Assembly: GCF_002127225.1 (NCBI RefSeq)
Contig: NZ_NFUR01000001.1
Span: forward strand, 435,592 to 499,591
From: Sphingomonas sp. IBVSS2
Lineage (GTDB): Bacteria > Pseudomonadota > Alphaproteobacteria > Sphingomonadales > Sphingomonadaceae
Direction of reading: 5' to 3'
Length of the DNA stretch: 64,000 nucleotides
The position numbers were made by a program, and so were the translations under genes. The notes beneath the pieces are model-generated. The model was given only the letters and a program-made list of their open reading frames with translations. It searched no databases and had not been told where the DNA came from. This document shows positions 59,346 through 64,000 of the stretch, piece after piece (position 1 is the first letter of the stretch; every line of letters starts with the position of its first letter).

Positions 59346-59955
59346 GGAGCGCCTCCATGCGCTGCAGATAACGGGCGAGCACGTCGATCTCCAGATTGAC
59401 GGCCTGCCCTGCTTCGAGTGCGCCGAATGTAGTGACTGCGGCGGTGTGGGGAATGATGTTGAGGTCGAATTCCACCCCTTCGGCCGTATCGCGCACCGCA
59501 TTGACCGTGAGCGAGACGCCGTCGACGGTGATCGAGCCCTTGGGTGCGACATAGGGCGCCAGCTCGGGGCCGGCGAGGAGGACGACATGGTGCGAGCCGC
59601 CGATCTCCTCGATCGCCTTCACCGTGCCGATCCCGTCGACATGGCCGGTGACGATATGCCCGCCCAGCTCGTCGCCCAGGCGCAGCGCCCGCTCGAGGTT
59701 GAGCTTGCGGCCCGAGGCCCACATGCCCGGCGCGGTGCGGCCGATCGTCTCGCCCGAGACGTCGAACGCGACCCAGCCGCCGCCCCCCGCGCCCACACCT
59801 TTATCGACCACCGTCAGGCACACGCCCGAGCAGGAGATCGAGGCGCCGAGGTCGATGCCCGCGGTTTCATAGGCGGTGGAGACGCGGACATGCAGGTCGC
59901 CCTGCCTGTCGGCCGCCTCGACCGTGCCGATATCGGTGACGATTCCAGTAAACAT
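59332..59955 (-). CDS. ribE: Riboflavin synthase alpha chain RibE
   Basis: 207 residues. Two lumazine-binding repeats: the opening MFTGIVTDIGTVEAAD, SCSGVCLTVVDKGV (first repeat), GSITVDGVSLTVNAVRDT (second) and the interdomain NLERALRLGDELGGHIVTGH. Converts two lumazines to riboflavin plus the pyrimidine. Its start overlaps the ribD stop (TAATG). Confidence 0.96.
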   Translation of the reverse strand: MFTGIVTDIGTVEAADRQGDLHVRVSTAYETAGIDLGASISCSGVCLTVVDKGVGAGGGGWVAFDVSGETIGRTAPGMWASGRKLNLERALRLGDELGGHIVTGHVDGIGTVKAIEEIGGSHHVVLLAGPELAPYVAPKGSITVDGVSLTVNAVRDTAEGVEFDLNIIPHTAAVTTFGALEAGQAVNLEIDVLARYLQRMEALRGKA

Positions 59956-60920
59956 TATGCGCGCTCGTAGACCTCCAGCCTGTCACTGCCAAGCATGCGG
60001 CTGTCGACCAGCCGCCAGCGGCCATGGGCGTCGCCCAGCCGGGCGAGCCCGATATCGCCGAGCGCCGCCCTGCCCTCCCCGATCAGGATCGGCGCGCGAT
60101 AGAGCAGCATCCGGTCGACCAGGTCGGCGCGGAGAAAGGCCGAGGCGGTCTCGGCCCCACCCTCGACGAAGAGATGGTCGACGCCCTCGATCGCCGCAAT
60201 GTCCTCCGGGCGCTTCAGATCGCCGGTGGCGGAAAGCACCAGCCGGCGCGGCGAGCGATCCTCAAGGCCGGGCAGGCGGACATCGAGTCGCGGCTTGTCG
60301 AACTCCATCGTGCGGCGACCGACGAGGATCGCTTCGTGCCGGGCGCGCTCCAGATGGGTATGCGCGCGGGCCTGTGCGCCCGTGATCCAGCGGCTCTCGC
60401 CCGAAGGAAGCGCGATGCGGCCATCGAGCGAAGTCGCCAGCTTGAGCGTGACGAACGGACGCCCCCTTTCCAGCCGCGTCAGGAAACCGGCCATGGAACG
60501 GCGTGCGTCGGCGGCGCGGACGCCCTCCACCACCTCGATCCCGGCGGCGCGCAGGCGGGCGGCGCCCGCCCCGTCGGTGCGCGGATCGGGATCGCCGAGC
60601 GCGATCACCACCCGGGCGACGCCGGCCGCGACGAGCAGGTGCGAACAGGCCGGGCCGCGCGCCGATTCATGCGCGCAGGGCTCGAGCGTGACATAGCAAG
60701 TCGCGCCGCGCGACTTCTCCCCCGCCTGGGCCAGCGCCATCGCCTCGGCATGGGGGCGGCCGCCCGGCTGGGTCCAGCCGCGGCCGACCACGATTCCGTC
60801 CCGCTCGATCACGCAGCCGACATTGGGATTGGGCGCGGTGCGCCCCCGCCCGCGCTCGGCCAGCGCGAGCGCGGCGCCCATCCGGCGCGCATCGCTCAGA
60901 AGCCGTGGCTGGTCAGCCAA
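59955..60920 (-). CDS. ribD: Bifunctional pyrimidine deaminase/reductase RibD
   Basis: 321 residues. N-terminal zinc deaminase: GRPHAEAMALAQAG (His-x-Glu) and VTLEPCAHESARGPACSHLL (PCxH...C). C-terminal reductase: FVTLKLATSLDGRIALPSGE, WITGAQARAHTHLERARHEA and DHLFVEGGAETASAFL. Second and third steps of riboflavin synthesis. The gene overlaps the upstream small membrane protein by 25 bases, which leaves no room for an FMN riboswitch leader directly before it. Confidence 0.95.
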   Translation of the reverse strand: MADQPRLLSDARRMGAALALAERGRGRTAPNPNVGCVIERDGIVVGRGWTQPGGRPHAEAMALAQAGEKSRGATCYVTLEPCAHESARGPACSHLLVAAGVARVVIALGDPDPRTDGAGAARLRAAGIEVVEGVRAADARRSMAGFLTRLERGRPFVTLKLATSLDGRIALPSGESRWITGAQARAHTHLERARHEAILVGRRTMEFDKPRLDVRLPGLEDRSPRRLVLSATGDLKRPEDIAAIEGVDHLFVEGGAETASAFLRADLVDRMLLYRAPILIGEGRAALGDIGLARLGDAHGRWRLVDSRMLGSDRLEVYERA

Positions 60921-61243
60921 TCGTCATATTTCTTGAATTCGGCCTGGCGCTTCTTCTGCGCCGCCTCGATCGCCGCCTTGCGCTTCAGCTCCTCGGGCAG
61001 GTCCTTGGCCTGTTGCGCCTTGATGTCGGCGTCGCTGCGGTCGAGCCGCCATTGCTGCACATAGATGATGTCGCGCTTGTAGGGCGTGGCGACGTTCGAA
61101 TCCTTCACGAACATCCACAGGATCACGAGCGTGACCACCATGGCCAGCATCATGAACCACAGCTCATAGGGCTTGCGGGTGGCAAGCCAGCGCCGCAGGT
61201 CGCCGAATGCGCGCAGGGGGTTGAATCTCTGAAGGTAACTCAT
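60896..61243 (-). CDS. Small inner-membrane protein of unknown function
   Basis: 115 residues from the ATG at 61243. One membrane helix at about 28-46 (LWFMMLAMVVTLVILWMFV) is followed by a highly charged, Lys/Gln-rich helix (about 75-108: AQQAKDLPEELKRKAAIEAA with QKKRQAEFKKYDDWL). The order fits an N-in membrane anchor with a coiled-coil tail. It overlaps ribD by 25 bases and may be translationally coupled to it. No family recognised. Confidence 0.7.
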   Translation of the reverse strand: MSYLQRFNPLRAFGDLRRWLATRKPYELWFMMLAMVVTLVILWMFVKDSNVATPYKRDIIYVQQWRLDRSDADIKAQQAKDLPEELKRKAAIEAAQKKRQAEFKKYDDWLTSHGF

Positions 61244-61259
61244 CTCGCCACCGAAGATA

Positions 61260-61295
61260 GGAGCGCGGAGGCCCGAGAGCCAGCCCCCGCGCTCC
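61260..61295 (-). terminator. Hairpin between tonB and the next gene
   Basis: Perfect 9-bp stem GGAGCGCGG (61260-61268) with CCGCGCTCC (61287-61295) around an 18-base loop, 38 bp after the tonB stop. No T run follows on the minus strand, so it is either a weak terminator or an mRNA stabiliser. Confidence 0.5.
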
Positions 61296-61315
61296 ATCAA
61301 GGACGTTGCGTTACC

Positions 61316-61351
61316 GGTCCTTGATCTGGCCGCTACTGGTCCTTGATCTGG
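61316..61351. repeat. 14-bp direct repeat around the tonB stop codon
   Basis: GGTCCTTGATCTGG occurs at 61316-61329 and again at 61338-61351, 22 bp apart, the second copy encoding the last residues of TonB (QIKDQ) and the first lying just beyond the stop. It looks like a small tandem duplication. Confidence 0.8.
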
Positions 61352-62004
61352 AACGTGACGCTGAGCGTCATCCAGCTCTCCTCGGCCACGCCGCCGCGCG
61401 TCGCCGGCTTGAACCGCCATTTGGACAGCGCCTGCTGTTTCGTCGCCTCGAAGAAGGCGGCGCTGGTGGCGCTGACCTGCTCGACCGCCTTCACCCGGCC
61501 ATCCGGCCCGACCAGCACCCGGACCGAGACGCGTCCGTCGCGCTGGGCGCGCAGTTCCGAGGCGGGATAGCTGGGCTGGAAGGCATCGGCATAGCGCGGG
61601 TCGCGCTTCGCGCCGATAAGGGCGGGGGCCGGCTTGGGCGGATCGACCACGACCGGCGGGCCGACCTCGACCGGCTTGGCGATATCCGGCTGCACCGGCG
61701 GGATGTCCGGCGTGGTCCGCATCACCGGATTGCTGTCCGTCTTCACGATCGGATCCGGCACGGTCGGCAGGGGCTGGGTCGGCGTCTCCGCCTTGATCTT
61801 CGGCTGTTCCTTGGGCGGGTCGAGCGGCGGCGGCGGGACCGTCTCGCGGACATTGTAGGTTTCCATGGCCGGATCCTTGAAGATCCGGACGACGTTCGGC
61901 GCCGAATAGATCATCCCGGTGATGATCGCCCCGCTGATGAGCAGCGACGCCCCGATGCTGACGGCGCGCGATTGCTGGGGCTGGTAGCGATGTTCGGCAT
62001 ACAT
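61333..62004 (-). CDS. tonB: Energy transducer TonB
   Basis: 223 residues from the ATG at 62004, with GGAG upstream (an ATG at 62019 is also in frame). N-terminal membrane anchor at about 18-38 (AVSIGASLLISGAIITGMIY), a Pro/Lys/Glu-rich periplasm-spanning arm (VRETVPPPPLDPPKEQPKIK), then the TonB C-terminal domain with SVRVLVGPDGRVKAVEQVSA and FFEATKQQALSKWRFKPATR. Energises TonB-dependent receptors such as the one at 35986-38961. ExbB/ExbD are not adjacent. Confidence 0.93.
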   Translation of the reverse strand: MYAEHRYQPQQSRAVSIGASLLISGAIITGMIYSAPNVVRIFKDPAMETYNVRETVPPPPLDPPKEQPKIKAETPTQPLPTVPDPIVKTDSNPVMRTTPDIPPVQPDIAKPVEVGPPVVVDPPKPAPALIGAKRDPRYADAFQPSYPASELRAQRDGRVSVRVLVGPDGRVKAVEQVSATSAAFFEATKQQALSKWRFKPATRGGVAEESWMTLSVTFQIKDQ

Positions 62005-62049
62005 GGCGTTGCACTCCATCTCCAACGCCGGTCCAGGCCGGCATAAGCG

Positions 62050-62077
62050 ATGATACAACATTACATATCCGGCGCAA
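62050..62077 (-). promoter_or_regulatory. Sigma70-type promoter for tonB
   Basis: On the minus strand TTGCGC (62077-62072), a 16-base spacer and TATCAT (62055-62050, five of six matches to TATAAT). It gives a leader of roughly 35-40 bases before the tonB ATG at 62004. Confidence 0.4.
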
Positions 62078-62089
62078 ATGCTTTCTCGA

Positions 62090-63415
62090 TCATTCCTTCC
62101 CGAGGCGCGCCAGGGCATTTTCCTTGCCGATCAGCGGGAGCAGGGCGGCCATGTCCGGCCCATGCTCGCGGCCGGTAAGGGCGAGTCGCAGGGGCAGGAA
62201 CAGGGCGCGGCCCTTGCGGCCGGTGGCCTGTTTCAGCGCGCCGGTGAGCGCCGGCCAGGGATCGGACCAGTCGATCCCCTCGGCGAGCCCCGCGGCAAGG
62301 GCGAGGAAGGCGCGGTCCTCCTCGGGGATCGTCGCGGCGACCGGGCCCTCGACCACGCGCCACCAGTCCGCCGCCTCGGCGACGGTCGACAGATTGGGGC
62401 GGATCGCTTCCCAGCCGGCCGCGCCCATCCCCGCCGGCAGCCGGTCCTGCACCGCGTCGAAGCCGAGCTGGTGGACGATGCGGGCATTGAGCTGGGCCAG
62501 TTCCTCCTCGTCGAAACGCGCGGGCGCGCGGCCGAAGCGCGCGAAGTCGAAGCTGGCGACCAGGGGCGCGACGTCGACGAGCGGCTCGACGGGGTCGCTG
62601 GTGCCGAGCCGCGCGAGCAGGGCGATCAGCGCCTGGGGCTCGATGCCCAGTTCGCGGAAATGGGCGATGCCGAGCGAGCCCAGGCGCTTGGAGAGCTTGC
62701 CTTCGGCGCCGGTGAGCAGCGCCTCGTGCGCGAACCGCGGCGCGGCGGCGCCGAGCGCCGCGAACATCTGGAGCTGGGTCGCGGTATTCGAGACATGGTC
62801 CTCGCCGCGCACGACATGGGAGATACTCATGTCGACATCGTCGATCACCGAGGGGAGGAGATAGAGCCAGGAGCCGTCGGCGCGGCGCACCACCGGGTCG
62901 CTCATCGTCTTCGGATCGAAGCGCTGGGGCCCGCGGACCAGATCGTCCCATTCGATCATGGCGTCATGATCGAGCCGGAAGCGCCAGTGCGGGCGGATGC
63001 CCTGCGCCTCGAACTTCGCCTTGTCCGCGTCGGCCAGCGCCAGCGCGGCCCGGTCATAGACCGGGGGCAGGCCGCGGCCGAGCAGCACCTTGCGCTTGAG
63101 GTCGAGCTCCTGTGCGGTCTCGTACGCCGGATAGACCCGGCCGGCGGCCTTCAGCTCCGCGAAGCGCGCCTCGTAGCGGTCGAAGCGGGCGGACTGGCGC
63201 TCTTCCCCGTCCGGCACCAGCCCCAGCCAGGCGAGATCGGCGCGGATCGCCTCGACGAAGCGCTCCTCCGAGCGCTCGCCATCGGTGTCGTCGATACGCA
63301 GCAGGAAGCGGCCGCCATGGCCGCGCGCGAACATCCAGTTGTGCAGCGCGGTTCGGATATTGCCGACATGGAGCGTGCCCGTGGGGCTCGGCGCGAAACG
63401 AGTGATGACGGTCAT
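62090..63415 (-). CDS. gltX: Glutamate--tRNA ligase
   Basis: 441 residues, class I synthetase. The HIGH motif appears as HVGN in RFAPSPTGTLHVGNIRTALH, and KMSKS as LSKR in EGKLSKRLGSLGIAHFRELG. The catalytic-domain blocks FLLRIDDTDGERSEERFVEA and DMSISHVVRGEDHVSNTATQ are intact. The C-terminal anticodon domain is short. Charges tRNA-Glu; many alphaproteobacteria carry two GltX copies, one also charging tRNA-Gln, so which one this is cannot be stated. Confidence 0.92.
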   Translation of the reverse strand: MTVITRFAPSPTGTLHVGNIRTALHNWMFARGHGGRFLLRIDDTDGERSEERFVEAIRADLAWLGLVPDGEERQSARFDRYEARFAELKAAGRVYPAYETAQELDLKRKVLLGRGLPPVYDRAALALADADKAKFEAQGIRPHWRFRLDHDAMIEWDDLVRGPQRFDPKTMSDPVVRRADGSWLYLLPSVIDDVDMSISHVVRGEDHVSNTATQLQMFAALGAAAPRFAHEALLTGAEGKLSKRLGSLGIAHFRELGIEPQALIALLARLGTSDPVEPLVDVAPLVASFDFARFGRAPARFDEEELAQLNARIVHQLGFDAVQDRLPAGMGAAGWEAIRPNLSTVAEAADWWRVVEGPVAATIPEEDRAFLALAAGLAEGIDWSDPWPALTGALKQATGRKGRALFLPLRLALTGREHGPDMAALLPLIGKENALARLGKE

Positions 63416-63456
63416 TGCGGCGCTCTACCGGGCGGGCGCGGCGCGCGCAAACCGGC

Positions 63457-63999
63457 TCAGAGGCGGCGCAGGCCCGATGCTTCCAGGATCGCGCGCAGCG
63501 CCTCCGCCTGTCCCGCAGCCAGCGCGGAGGACGGGATCACCTGATATTGCTGGTCGTTGAAATAGAGGCAGAAGCCCGAACGCGCGGCGTGCCAGCCATG
63601 ATAGTCGCTCCAGGCGAGCTCGGTCTCGCCGTGCGCCGAGCGCGCCGACATGCCGGCGGCGGACCAGGTGGCCTCGACCGGGCGCTGCCAGATCGCGCTC
63701 TGGGACACCAGCCGCCGGATCCGGCGCGGCAGGAACAGGTAGAGGAGCCCGTAGATCAGCAGGAGCAGCACGACCAGCTCGGCCGCGAAGACCAGCATCC
63801 ACCACAGCGGATCGTCGCCAAGCGCCAAGCCGAGCACCGCGCCGATGGCGAGCATGAGGAGCAGGCCGACCCCCATCCGGATCCAGGCGCGGCGCGAACG
63901 GAGATAGCGCCGGAGATTGGCGCGCGCCGCCGCTATCTGGGCATCGGCGTCGAGCACATAAGTCACAGTCGTCGCGGGTTCTGCATGCACAAGTGCCAT
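63457..63999 (-). CDS. YcxB-like two-helix membrane protein
   Basis: 180 residues from the ATG at 63999, at the window edge, so a more distal start is possible. Two membrane helices (about 42-60 and 68-88) separated by a short loop, then a C-terminal YcxB-like domain (about 100-180, with TELAWSDYHGWHAARSGFCL and YFNDQQYQVIPSSALA). Function unknown. Confidence 0.7.
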   Translation of the reverse strand: MALVHAEPATTVTYVLDADAQIAAARANLRRYLRSRRAWIRMGVGLLLMLAIGAVLGLALGDDPLWWMLVFAAELVVLLLLIYGLLYLFLPRRIRRLVSQSAIWQRPVEATWSAAGMSARSAHGETELAWSDYHGWHAARSGFCLYFNDQQYQVIPSSALAAGQAEALRAILEASGLRRL

Positions 64000-64000
64000 C

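Noticed and set aside
59346..59588. Extended start for ribBX at 59588
   Set aside because: The extension runs across ribE in another frame; the GTG at 59345 has a good GGAGG site.
60896..61243. FMN riboswitch before ribD
   Set aside because: The upstream reading frame overlaps ribD by 25 bases and no RFN-type conserved helices were recognised in the short gaps.

Overview
The window is a GC-rich chromosomal segment from an alphaproteobacterium, most likely a member of the Sphingomonadaceae. The grounds are the coding style, a TonB-dependent receptor of sphingomonad type, a RibBX-type riboflavin enzyme, COQ9, a metX/metW pair, sphingomonad-type intergenic palindromes, and a flagellar regulator of the FlbD class. 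No mobile element, prophage or CRISPR array was seen.

Layout. (1) 2-331: the 3' end of a short-chain dehydrogenase. (2) 380-15846, minus strand: an early/middle flagellar block that starts with a sigma54-dependent activator (FlbD-like) and continues fliE-F-G-H-I-J. It then continues, probably from its own sigma54 promoter inside the end of fliJ, with fliK-L-M-N-O-P-Q-R-flhB-fliD-fliS. (3) 16070-16954: a single flagellin gene on the plus strand with a terminator. (4) 17108-24768, minus strand: a secreted M28 peptidase, fliA (sigma28), flhA, a flagellar lytic transglycosylase, flgN, flgM, flgA and a second, minimal MotB/MotA-like pair. (5) 24979-33800, plus strand: flgB-C-D-E-F-G-H-I-J-K-L. (6) 34140-35978: the canonical motA-motB. 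Together these supply basal body, export apparatus, rod, hook, rings, caps, flagellin, stator, sigma28 and anti-sigma28. No che genes and no flhF/flhG are in the window.

From 36 kb the content is housekeeping and metabolic: a large TonB-dependent receptor with a Gly-rich insert, tRNA-Leu(GAG), a MATE transporter, a zinc-ribbon membrane protein divergent from ftsE-ftsX-ydcF-plsC, hisC-tyrA, a Tat-exported amine oxidase, metX-GNAT-metW-pirin, a lipoprotein, ssb, a DUF4169 small protein, feoA-feoB, an EamA transporter with coq9, an ene-reductase, a riboflavin operon (ribD-ribE-ribBX-ribH), tonB, gltX and a YcxB-like membrane protein.

The regulatory reading is the most informative part. Four good sigma54 (-24/-12) sites can be read: before flgB, before the second motA-like gene (divergent), before the lytic transglycosylase and before fliK. 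A perfect hexamer palindrome (CGGCAA-N4-TTGCCG) lies midway between the two divergent sigma54 promoters, where an FlbD-type activator would bind. A CtrA-like box lies upstream of the flbD-like gene, and a sigma28-like promoter lies before flgM. This suggests a Caulobacter-like hierarchy (CtrA to FlbD/sigma54 to sigma28/FlgM) in this lineage; it is inferred from motifs only.
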